The notes under the pieces were generated by a model. It did not search any database and was not told where the DNA came from. It saw only the letters and a list, made by a program, of their open reading frames with translations. From the NCBI GenBank assembly GCA_022432975.1, contig CM039509.1, positions 20,491,432 to 20,555,431 of the forward strand: a DNA stretch of 64,000 nucleotides, written 5' to 3'. The position numbers and the translations under genes are program-made. Below, in pieces: positions 1 to 9,507 of the stretch. The stretch is from Begonia masoniana. Lineage: Eukaryota > Streptophyta > Magnoliopsida > Cucurbitales > Begoniaceae. Each line of letters opens with the position of its first letter. The first letter of the stretch is position 1.

Positions 1-601
1 TAACCTAAATCTGTCAATAATCACAATCTCACATAACTATCGTCAATAGTTGTAAATACATCATCAAAGGACACTAATTTAAACATCCTAACGATTTCTA
101 ACCGAAACCGTAAATTTACTCAAACCCTAAATCAATAAAACCTAACGAATAACAACCCAAATCGACAACTAAACCCACAATATGCTAGAGTCTTACCTAG
201 AGGGTTGATGATCGAAGAAAATGGAAGAGAACTCGCCGGAAAAAGGATGAACCGTCGGCGTTGAAGAGAAATGGCAAGGGAGGAAGGATCGCACAAGGGA
301 AAAGGGGAAAAACCCCTTTTTGCGTTGTCTGGAGATGGAGAACAGAGAGGGGAGGAGAAAAGGAGTTATTTATTTTAATAAAAATTGACTTGCAAAATTA
401 CATAAATACCCTCCCCCCAATTCTTTAGTTTAATTCATTATTTCGTCTCCCGATTTAGTTTCTCCAAAATTCTTTTATTCCTCCAAATAATCCAATTTAC
501 TCCTGGGGCCCTTATAAAACTATCCGCTCATAAAACGTGCTTATATTTCTTATTTACTAAAGTACCCCTAGAGCAGAAATCCAAAAAATTCGTGTGTTAC
601 A
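1..601 (-). repeat. LTR fragment of a long-LTR gypsy family (window edge)
   Basis: The stretch ends in ...GTGTTACA at 601. Its organisation matches the right-hand half of the LTRs at 51310-54739 and 59419-61996: a 'cttacctagag' motif, a purine-rich block with ATG-less coding-like GAAGAGAA runs, then a 'tgacttgcaaaatta' block (about 388-402) and a tail on 'accctaa' repeats. It therefore looks like the 5' part of a minus-strand LTR that continues left of the window. No coding frame is supported. Family membership is by eye; the TSD cannot be checked because the other end is outside the window. Confidence 0.5.
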
Positions 602-1019
602 ATAAATGCAAAAGAAAAATTACGAGAGTGGTGTGTGTGCTAGTGGCTGAATATATGGTGGATAATGAGGGTAAGAAAGATAAAAGAAAAATAAGGAAAG
701 AGATGAAGAGAGGGTGTGTGAAATGGTGAAGATATGCAAGATGAAAATGAAGAGAAAAATGCAATAAAATAAATGTGGAGTGTGTGAGTTTGATGGCCGA
801 AAATTAAAGGGTGTTGTGTGTGAAAATGTGATAGCAAGAAAGTAAAGAAAATACCCTTGGCGGACTCGTAGAGAGATCTTACGATTTAAGCTCTCGAGTT
901 AACGATTTTCCCGTAGGAAAAACGACCACCGTAGGCCGAGATTTTCGTCCTCAACTCTAACTCCCAATGGAAAATGCGAGGGAATGAGTAAGAATTAACT
1001 TAGCAACCCAAGCTAAGTT
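602..1019. other. no gene; AT-rich sequence
   Basis: Purine-rich sequence (GAGAGTG, GATGAAGAG runs) between two LTR remnants. I see no coding frame with family features and no repeat structure. Probably further transposon debris. Confidence 0.4.
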
Positions 1020-1690
1020 AATAATGGAGGGCTACTCCACTTGGTTCAAAGACCCAAGGAAAACACCAAAGGATACACCTTGGATATTAGGGAAATAGTA
1101 GTGTATTGATTTGGGCAAAAGTTGTAAAACATTCACCAATGCCATGTTTTTATAGAGATCATATGGTGGATTAGGGTTTCCATAAGGATGAATGAATGGT
1201 GACCCTTGGATGAAAAAGGATGGATGGCCAAGATCAAGGCCAACAAGTACACATCCTAGGGAGGAGATGAATGTCATGCCTAAATGGATCAATGGAGGGA
1301 ATCTTGCCACATCATCAATCCATGTTGCCACTAACTCTTGTACCTGCAAAATCATACCTTTAAATGTGGGCTCTTCTTTAGGCCAACGCTTCCTTTGGGC
1401 TTGATCTTGTGAAAGACTTTTTTCTTTTAATAATTGGTTGAATTTCTTCAACCCATAATCCACCAACATACATCTAACCCTAACCACACAATCTAATGCA
1501 TGATGCAATTATATAATCCATACAATAAAGGCGAATGTATGTCAAATAAGTTCCAAAAATAAAAATTTCAAAGATAGGGATCCGGGAAGACAAATTCCCA
1601 TCGGGCTAGTTGGTGACTTTCTCCAAGTGCTCCATATGCATTCCTTCCATGAATTGTACCTACAAAGATAACACGTAATAAGTAGGGAGA
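1020..1690 (-). repeat. putative LTR remnant of a C-like gypsy element
   Basis: On the minus strand the segment carries a TATA-like CTATAAAAAC near 1152-1161, a downstream 'atggcattggtgaatg' stretch and a 'ggaagacaaattc' motif near 1588. The same landmarks in a similar order occur on the plus strand at 8450-8760, downstream of gypsy C. This suggests a diverged LTR or 3' untranslated end of the same group. A 158-codon frame here has no recognisable domain and is not called. Boundaries are approximate. Confidence 0.3.
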
Positions 1691-1729
1691 TGATATAAAA
1701 TTTGAGACTTTACTAATTTTTCTTTTAAA

Positions 1730-2915
1730 TGCAACCCGAGCACGTCACTACGTCCAATCAATTCACTCGCTCGATAACCTAACAAATATGGAAAAATAAC
1801 TTAGCATCAATCTAGGAAATTCTAAGAATTAACTAAGCCAAAACTACCAACAATTCAACCTAACTCACAACAAAACCCTAACACCCGATTTCGATGTGCC
1901 ACCCCAATCTGTAAACCTCTACACGTCTACTATCCATTGAAACACTCAAATTAATCAAACAAACATAAAGGCCAATCCGAAAATGCCAAAACAGAATCGG
2001 GTATATATATTGTACAAAACTGGTTTCTCTAAAACTTATCCTAAAACTCAAATCTATCCTTAAAAATAACCTAAACCATTCTATCCAACATTTAAACACC
2101 CAAATTGGCAAGAAAATAAACTAAGGAATGAGAATTTTCGGAGGTTCCCATTTAGGGTTTCCAAACCCTTAACAAACTTCACTAAAAACTCAACAAAACA
2201 TCAACAATCAACACCTAAAGGTATCCAACCTAAAACCCATTTAAATTTACCTTGATTCCTTGCCAAAAATTGAAGAGGAGAAGATGGAGAAACCCTAGAA
2301 GAAAGCTGCAATTCTCGTGGAAGGAGAAGGAGGAAAAGAGAAATTTTTGACCTTTACTCTTTAACCATCCAACTATTAAAATATCACACCTTTTTCCTCT
2401 TTTCCATTTCACCCATAAACTTTTAAATTTTATAAACCTACCTCACCCTAACTCTCCATCAACCCAACGTGAAAGCCTCACTTTGTCTTAAATTATATAT
2501 ATATAGATATATATATATATATTTTTCCTCAATTTGACTTTTCAACACATAATACCTCATTTTTTTTCTTTTTGACTTTTACCCATTTACATTTCTTCTT
2601 CAACTACAAAGTTTGACTTTCAAACTTTACTTTTAATTATACTTCTTTTCTTTTCTTCTCCAACGTGAAATGAACTCTCCAACGTGAAATTGTTCATTTT
2701 TCAAACCTTCATCCATTTGCATTCATTTCTTCTTTTCTAATCCAATTGATTAATTAACTTACAATAATTAGATTCTCACTCATCTTTTCTAACATTTTTC
2801 TCTTCCAATATCACTTTCTAACTCACTTACTAGGAAAACGTTAATACTAACCTTAAACCCTCCTAATCATTAAATATAAGGCTAAACATGTTATAGAAAT
2901 TTTTCAGGTGTTACA
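1730..2915 (-). repeat. diverged LTR of the 9508-12093 family
   Basis: Read on the minus strand from 2915, the segment starts TGTAACACC followed by a TATAAC-type block. Further in, it has 'ttaggtta-cgagcgagtga' near 1770. Both landmarks occur in the same order in the solo LTR at 9508-12093 on the plus strand. The 3' end (an inverted GGGTTCGGGG motif) is not seen, so the copy is truncated. No coding content is supported. Confidence 0.45.
2493..2521. repeat. (AT)n microsatellite
   Basis: An interrupted run of TA dinucleotides with a single 'ag' interruption. It lies inside the diverged LTR remnant. Confidence 0.85.
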
Positions 2916-3600
2916 TGTTTTCACTAAAGACCACCACCAGCATGTTTATTTCAATGTTTAAAGATATGAGGATGAAAGAATAGCATTTCTTCTTCACCAT
3001 TTTTTGTGCTGCAATCTCCTTATTCTTTTGGTTAAACAATCTCTAATTAATATTGTACTTGCTGTTTTTATTTCCCTTTTTGGGTGTTGTTACTTTTTGC
3101 TGCTATATTTCACCTTTTCAGCCTTTAAAAGAGTATGTTCTCTTCATAAGTGTTATAGTATAAGCTATAGATAAGGTGATTGGCTTGCTGTTTGAATTGA
3201 TTTCTCACGATTGGTTGATATTATGTAGAAAATGAAAATGACCGATGATATTCATCCAGAACATCCGATTTGTGCCAACTTTTGGCCGATTAGTAACACT
3301 CTCTAAATCTGTTTTTACTGCTTTATTTTCTTGCTATTGTTTACTAATGTATGATTATTTGAACTATTCAAACATGTCATGAAAATTTGGAATACTATCG
3401 TCATAAAACCAAGAGTAAACTAAAGTGTTAAATCTGTTTGTTATGATTGCGTTAAATCTGAGACCATGTGTGACTTAATGAGTGATATTTATTACATGTG
3501 AACTTAGTAGCACGCATGATAGGATTAAATGTTTATTATTCAGTAAAGCATGTCTACTTTTCGTTTTTAACATGCATTGGTAAAGTAAAGGCTAGTTTGT
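2916..3600. other. no gene; AT-rich sequence
   Basis: AT-rich DNA with T-rich intron-like runs but no supported frame. It lies between an LTR remnant and gypsy C. Confidence 0.4.
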
Positions 3601-3923
3601 TGATAGTGAATTTGACCCCTCCAACTTAGAAAGACCATAACTTTCGGTACGGGTGTCGAATTTTTGCCCATTATATATCAAATCAAAGCTCTCAAAGATT
3701 TTGGCCAAAATCGACCATTTAAACCCTCAAAATTGCGATCCAAAGATTTCGGGCAAACTTTAGACACTCTAGGTTAGAATTTTAGTTAGGTTCACTACCT
3801 TTTTCCCTTCCCTAATACTTAGGTTTATTTTCCTCCCTAAAACTTGGACCGAGGTCAAGAACCAAACCGCAGCAAGGACATTCCCTAACCTAGACTCATA
3901 TCCCTCAAGAAGGAGAGTCAAGC

Positions 3924-4510
3924 ATGCAGGGGCAATTGAATGGCCTTAGTGGAGAAGTCAATAATTTAAGCCAACAACTTCGAGACCTAACCCTTGGCAT
4001 GCAATACATTATGGAGGCCCTTAGCAAGAGAAATTCTAGAGAACTCCCCCAAGAGCCTACACCTAGGGTGAGACCCAAGAACCCTAGAAGGAGGTTCCAA
4101 GACCAAGAACCCTCTCCAAATGTAGAAGAACCTGAGGAGCAGGATATTGCTAGATTCATTCGAGGACTGAATAGAGATATAGAAGATCAAGTTGAATTAC
4201 ACCCTGCAGACTCATTAGATACGATAGTTCCTATGGCTATGATGATAAAGTGACAGCTTAATAGGAAAAGGAAAGCCAACTATCCTCCGAAGTTACCCCT
4301 ACAATTACCCCTAAAGCCACACCTAAACCAACCAAGCAAAACAAGACCTTTGATAAGGCTGAAGGGAAGAAGTCTTTTACTCGTAGTTGGCCACCTAAGT
4401 AATCTAATAGCAAGACCATTGTAGATCAAGCCAACCTACTTAGGGCGAGAGAAATCAAGTGCTATAAGTGTCACAGTCTTGGTGATATAATGGCTCTATG
4501 CCCAAATCGA
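3924..4510 (+). pseudogene. gypsy C gag remnant
   Basis: An open stretch of 109 codons (3924-4253) carries a coiled, glutamine-rich start and a 'FIRGLNRDIEDQVEL' segment typical of the end of a Ty3/gypsy capsid domain. A stop follows. The zinc knuckle lies near 4459-4510 (CYKC...CPNRR), but the usual G-H pair before the last cysteine is replaced, so the knuckle has lost its histidine ligand. In an intact element Gag coats the RNA and forms the virus-like particle. This copy is too short and broken to do so. Confidence 0.65.
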
Positions 4511-4747
4511 CGAGTGATGATTATCATAGAAGATACGGGAGAGGTTGAGAGTGAAAATGAGCAAGAGGTGGACGTAAAGGACGAGGTTGACGAGGACAAT
4601 GGCACTAAGGAAGAAATTGTTCACGCTCCCGATGGACCCTTACTTATGGTTAGGACATGAGTCCTCGTGACTAAAAGCTCAGGAGAGGATTGTTAGTGTG
4701 AGAACATCTTCCACAATAGATGTCTCATCAAGAATAAGTTATGCTAT

Positions 4748-5317
4748 TTGATTATAGTTGGAGGAAGTTGTGCCAATATGACATCAGATGAGCTAGTAAA
4801 GAAGTTAAGTTTAGAGACGACTACACATCCCCACCCTTACAAGTTGCGATGGTTAGATGATAGGGATGATATCAAGGTCTCTCGACAAGAGAGAGTAGAT
4901 TTTGCTTTGGAAAAATATCAAGATTTTGTTTTATGTGATGTGGTACCTATGAGTGCAAGTCACTTGCTTCTAGGTCGACCATGGCAATTCAATCGCAAAG
5001 TGAACCATGATAGGTATTCTAACTATTATTCCCTTAAGTTTGGAGGAAAGACTATTAGGTTAGCACCCATGACCCCTGAGCAGATATCTAAGGACGACGC
5101 CACGAGAAAAGAAGCTAAGAACAAAGCCAACCTTTTCATGACTAAGACAGAGATAGAAGCATCTGTGCTTCGTGGAGATCCCATGATCTTGATACTGTTT
5201 ACAGATAGAGTGATGGGACTAGGAGTGATACATGAATTCGTTAAGAAATTACTCAATCAATTCCAAGACATGTTCCCTAAGGAACTTCCCATCGATTACC
5301 ACCACTGCGTGGTATAG
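4748..5317 (+). pseudogene. gypsy C protease and pol linker
   Basis: 190 codons open. 'IIVGGSCANMTS' (about residues 2-13) sits where the aspartic protease active site is expected; in the related element A the same place reads VDGGSCTN, so the catalytic aspartate is replaced by glycine here. 'LLLGRPWQFNRKVNHD' (about 74-89) is the second conserved protease block, and 'FQDMFPKELP' marks the linker into reverse transcriptase. Family assignment is secure; activity is not expected. Confidence 0.7.
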
Positions 5318-5359
5318 ATCATCAGATTGACCTCATCTTCGGGGCCATGTTACCTAATA

Positions 5360-6770
5360 GACTGGCCTAACGAATGAACCCTATGGAAACCAAGAAACTT
5401 CAAGATCAAGTACAAGAACTATTGGACAAAGGTTATATGCAAGAGTTCATGAGTCCATGTGTCGTTCCTTCACTATTGATACCCAAGAAAGACCGCACAA
5501 TGAGGATGTGTATTGATAGCCGAGCCGTGAATTAAATCACCGTCAAATATAGATTTTCTATCCCGAGGCTCGAGGACATGTTAGATGAGCTCAGTGGAGT
5601 AACGATATTTTTGAAGGTGGACCTTAAGAGCGGCTACCACCAGATACGAATGAAAGAGGGTGACGAGTGGAAGACCGCGTTTAAGACTAAGTACAGGCTA
5701 TTTGAGTGGATGGTGATGCCTTTTGGGTTATCTAACGCGCATAGTACTTTCATGAGACTTATGCACCACGTACTTAAGGATTTTTTAGGAAAGTTTGTAG
5801 TTGTCTATTTCGACGAGATAATGGTCTATAGTCTAGACCTCCCACAGCACCTTAACCATCTCAGTATACTTTTTCAAACCCTATGAAAAGCTCAGTTATA
5901 TGGAAATTTAAGCAAATGTTCATTCGCGCAAGACAAAGTTTTTTTCCTAGGGTTTGTCATTTCTAAAGATGCAATGGAAGCCGATGTCGACAAGATCAAG
6001 GCCATTAAGGATTAGCCTACAAATAATTCTATATCTGAGGTACGTAGCTTCTATGGACTGGCCACTTTCTATAGGAGGTTTATCAAGGACTTTAACTCAA
6101 TAGTCTTACCACTTATAGACTGCACGAATAAAAACAATGAGTTTACTTAGACCCCAGCCTGGCAAAAGAGCTTTGAGCAAATTAAGAACAAGTTATGTCA
6201 CTCGCCAGTACTAGCACTCCCGGATATTAGTAAAGCATTTGAAATTAAGAGTGACGCTTCTGGAGTAGGCCTAGGAGCCGGACTCATGTAAGAAGGGAAA
6301 CTCATTGCATTCTTTAGTGAGAAGTTAAAAGGAGTCATGCTCAATTACTCCACTTACGATAAAGAATTTTATGCTGTTATACGAGCATTGGAGCACTGGC
6401 AGCATTACCTTTTGTCTAGAGAATTTGTTATCAATACTGACCATCAAGCCTTGAGACACATCAAAAGTCAGTATAAGTTAAACAAGAGACATGCAAAATG
6501 AGTAGAGTTCTTGGAGAGGTTCCCGTATATTTTGAAGTATGTGAAAGAGGAGGATAATGTAGTCGTCGATGCACTTTCGAGGAAACACATTCTACTTACC
6601 GAGTTAATGACTAAATTCTTCGAATTTGAATGGATTAAAGGAAGTTATGAATCCGACCCTGACTTTGGATCTTATTACACCAAGTGCAAGGAAAAGGCCG
6701 AAGGAGACTATCGACTTATGGACGGCTACTTATTAAGAGCAGAAAAATTGTGAATTCCGCAAGGAAGTTT
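5360..6770 (+). pseudogene. gypsy C reverse transcriptase and RNase H
   Basis: The RT region is recognisable from 'MNPMETKKLQDQVQELLDKG' through the palm. The best open piece (5578-5886) has [19 protein letters not shown] and MPFGLSNA. The catalytic motif reads YFDE rather than YFDD, so the second aspartate is changed. RNase H follows (DASG near 6252, a DHQAL motif near 6440, DALSRK near 6569). Stops interrupt at 5534-5536, 5884-5886, 6013-6015 and elsewhere. In an active element this enzyme copies genomic RNA into cDNA; this one is a fossil. Confidence 0.75.
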
Positions 6771-7898
6771 ACGGCGATGTCTGGTAAAAGAAGCTCATTG
6801 TGGAGGATTAACGAGTCATTTCGGGAAAAAGAAGACCTCGATATGCTTAAGGAACACTTCTATTGGCCACACATAAAAAGAGACGTGCACCGCATGGTGG
6901 AAACATGCGTCGTTTGGAAGAAAGCCAAGAGTAAGGTCCTACCACAAAGCTTATATATGCCTTTGCCCGTTCCCTCACATCCTTGGGTAGAAGTCAGTAT
7001 AGACTTCGTTTTGGGATTGCCACGAACTTCTCGTAATAAGGATTCAATCATGGTGGTTGTGGATCGTTTCTCCAAGATGACACATTTCATCCATTGTGCA
7101 AAAACAGATGACGCCTGCTCAATAACAGATTTATTTTTCAAAGAGATCGTTTGCCTGCATGGTATACCGCATTCTATCATGTCGAACCGGGACACTAAAT
7201 TTTTGAACTCCTTCTTGACCATTTTGTGGAAGAAGTTGGGGACGAAGCTGTGTTTTAGCACATCTTTCCACCCCCCAAACTGATGGGCAGACATAAGTTG
7301 TTAACAGGACCTTAAGCTCCCTCTTACGCAGTATTGTAGGTAAGAAACTATCCAGTTGGGATATAGTCCTTCCGAGATTGGAATTTGCTTACAATTGCAC
7401 CATTCATTCCACTACTGAGCAAACGCCCTTTAAGGTTGCCTATGTGTTTAATCCATGTACACCGTTGGACCTTGTTCCCTTACCAATTAATGAACTGCCC
7501 AACCCATCAGAAGCAAACAAGGCTGAGCAGGTTAAGAAATTACATGAAAGCGTGCGTCAAGCCATCAAAAAGAAAAATGCGAGCGTGGCTAAGCTAGTAA
7601 ATAAAGGTCGAAAAGAAGTTATTTTCAATGAAGAAGATTTGGTTTGGTTGCATTTGCGCAAAGACAGATTCCCTAATAAAAGGAAATCTAAGTTACTCCC
7701 TAGAGCGGATGGACCATTCAAGGTGTTGGAGCGAATAAACAACAACGCTTATAAAATTGAATTGCCGGGTGATTATGGAATATCGGCTACTTTCAACGTC
7801 ATGGACCTATCACCCTATATAAGCGATGAAAAAAACTTCGAGGGGCCTGAATTAAAGGATTTGAGGTCAAATCCTCAATCACCTAGGGAGGATGATGA
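6771..7898 (+). pseudogene. gypsy C integrase, broken
   Basis: Two long open pieces, 6684-7283 and 7378-7898, cover the zinc-binding, catalytic and C-terminal parts of a Ty3/gypsy integrase. 'DFVLGLPRT' and '[12 protein letters not shown]' flank the first catalytic aspartate. The block that normally holds the second aspartate reads SNRD instead of SDRD. A frameshift or stop at about 7283 removes the third block. The C-terminal tail 'LRSNPQSPREDD' is interrupted by the TRIM at 7899. A downstream chromodomain is not visible. Confidence 0.75.
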
Positions 7899-8009
7899 TG
7901 TGATACCACATGGGAAACAAAAAGTAGCCTGGGCTAGTATATATATTGGGTCCAAACCTCCACTCTTAAGTGCGCTTTTGGGAGGAGTAAGGGACCTGAT
8001 ATCATATCA
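7899..8009 (+). repeat. TRIM 5' LTR
   Basis: 111 bp, TG...CA ends, with a TATATATATTGGG core near 7938-7952 that could serve as a TATA element. It pairs with 8146-8256. Confidence 0.9.
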
Positions 8010-8011
8010 TT

Positions 8012-8024
8012 TGGTATCAGAGCC
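8012..8024 (+). promoter_or_regulatory. TRIM primer-binding site (initiator-Met tRNA type)
   Basis: TGGTATCAGAGCC is the standard plant retrotransposon PBS complementary to the 3' end of initiator tRNA-Met. It lies two bases inside the 5' LTR, which fixes the element on the plus strand. Confidence 0.9.
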
Positions 8025-8145
8025 TCACTTTTATGGGCCGATTAGGTAGCACATCAGGCAGACCGTCGATTGAGGCAGCCATCCTACGGGGTGTCCCGGT
8101 CAGATCGCCAACTAAGGCAGTCACCCTTAAAGGGTGAAGGGATGA

Positions 8146-8256
8146 TGTGATACCACATCGGAAACAGAGAGTTGCCTGGGCTAATATATATATTGGGTTC
8201 AAACTTCCACTCTTAAATGCGCTTTTGGAAGAAGTAAGAGACCTGATATCATATCA
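8146..8256 (+). repeat. TRIM 3' LTR
   Basis: 111 bp, the second direct copy. It is followed at once by the TSD GATGA. Confidence 0.9.
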
Positions 8257-8261
8257 GATGA

Positions 8262-9080
8262 TGTGCCCCATAGGCCCATTACAAGGTCTCGAGCCCAAGC
8301 CCATAATTTAACTAACCTATGCACTTGCACACTTGTCTCTTTTGCAGGTAATGGATCGTGCGAAGCTTGGAGGACACCTTGGGAGACTTGAAGTTGGAGA
8401 TTAAAGCTATGGACATAGACCAACAAAAGCTCCTAATCACTTGGAAGTTCAAGCAAGGAGACCATAATGCTCATATGAGAATTTGTCTTCCCGAGTCGTA
8501 AATCGTGAAATTTTTTTCATTTAAAACTTATTTGGCAAACGTTTGCCTTCACATTTAGGACTAGATGGATGGTAGGTTAGAGGTGGCTTGGTTAAAGGTT
8601 TAGCCCACTTGAAGACATGGCTTGCAAGGAAGCCCAAATGGTTCCCCAACCCACTCTAAACCCTAGCCAACCACCAATAGGCCTATAAATCATGGCTATT
8701 GGTGTTTGTAGACTTTTTGGTTGATTTCTAAGGAGCATCCCCGGATTTACGCTTCATTGTTGAAGAAGCTTAGAGCAAGGATCTTCAAAGTATGCTCGGT
8801 TGCTCATCAACCGAGGTTGCACCCCCAAACCTCCCTTCTAGCTTGGTAGCTCGTAAGGGTTGTAATAGCCTTCTTCTTCTCTATTCTCTTGAGAGTGAAA
8901 AACAGCAAGAACAGGCCACAAAATGTGTCCATTGAATCGGTTTCTCTTATTTACAAGGAAACGTTGCCAAAAGCTCAAAATATTACTTATTGGCCGATTC
9001 TTGGAGTTTTCCAAATCGTCTTCTTCTTAACAAATATGGACCATGTTTTCCACTGGCACACACTTCACTCACTACACTGA
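8262..9080 (+). repeat. gypsy C 3' tail and probable 3' LTR
   Basis: The first 200 bases look like the end of the pol frame. After about 8480 the sequence becomes LTR-like: a CCAATAGG box followed by GCCTATAAAT at 8681-8690 (promoter-like TATA), then a T-rich region. No matching 5' LTR is found in the window, so the LTR call rests on position and promoter-like signals only. Confidence 0.45.
8681..8690 (+). promoter_or_regulatory. TATA-like element in putative C LTR
   Basis: GCCTATAAAT, preceded by CCAAT about 8 bases upstream. It resembles a plant pol II core promoter in the U3 part of an LTR. Confidence 0.4.
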
Positions 9081-9155
9081 TATCACATTAAATTTTGTTT
9101 CATTTGGAGCACATTTGATTATTCATCTTCATATTTTGTTTAAGATTTCCACGGT

Positions 9156-9507
9156 TTAGTCATTTCCAAGGAGCTGTGATCCATTTGAGACCTTTGATCT
9201 TGTCGTGCAAGCCTGGGTCAAACACAAAATAATTGGCACATCCCTATCCTCTTCCATATCAAGCATAATAAAATCAGCAGGGAATATAAATTTATCTACC
9301 TTCACAAGCACATCCTCAATGATTCCCCTCAGGTGTGTAATCGACCAATATTCCATTAGTAATGTCACCCTCGTCGGCTTCACTTCACCTAGACCAAGTC
9401 TCCAAAATATAGATAGAGGCATCAAATTAATGCTAGCTCCCAAATCACAAAGTGCCCTTTCAAACAAAGAATTCTCAATCTCGCACGGCACTGTAAAGCT
9501 TCCTAGA
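9156..9507 (-). pseudogene. Athila protease domain
   Basis: The frame reads GSFTVPCEI, then ALCDLGASINLMPLS and GIIEDVLVKVDKFIFPADFIMLDMEED, the canonical run of the Athila/Tat-type retropepsin. The catalytic triplet reads D-L-G rather than D-S/T-G. The PIILGRP block is altered to PIILC. After about 9230 the match to pol fades. The first bases of the open frame on the right (9508-9539) belong to the inserted solo LTR, not to the gene. An active enzyme would cut the Gag-Pol precursor. Confidence 0.75.

Larger units (their letters stand above)
7899..8256 (+). mobile_element. TRIM/SMART-type miniature LTR retrotransposon, 358 bp
   Basis: Two direct LTRs of exactly 111 bp (7899-8009 and 8146-8256) begin TGTGATACCACAT and end GATATCATATCA. 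They flank a 136-bp interior with no coding capacity. The PBS TGGTATCAGAGCC (8012-8024) lies two bases after the left LTR and matches the plant initiator-methionine tRNA type. A purine-rich PPT (AGGGTGAAGGGATGA) precedes the right LTR. The 5-bp TSD GATGA flanks both ends (7894-7898, 8257-8261). The LTRs differ at 11 of 111 sites by my count, so the insertion is old. It interrupts the 3' end of gypsy C pol; the related element D has the uninterrupted site near 26990-27005. Confidence 0.93.
3601..9080 (+). mobile_element. degenerate Ty3/gypsy element C
   Basis: Order on the plus strand is gag, zinc knuckle, protease, reverse transcriptase, RNase H, integrase, then a tail, which is the Ty3/gypsy order (integrase last). 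The frame is broken by many stops and frameshifts, so the element is dead. The 5' LTR and PBS are not recognisable; the left limit is set only by where gag-like sequence and its leader begin. A 3' LTR-like region lies at about 8480-9080. The element is close in protein sequence to D (24534-27030) and A (46192-64000). A TRIM is inserted in its 3' coding end. Confidence 0.75.

Noticed and set aside
1032..1508. 158-codon minus-strand frame
   Set aside because: No domain or codon pattern; the segment resembles the non-coding LTR-like part after gypsy C.
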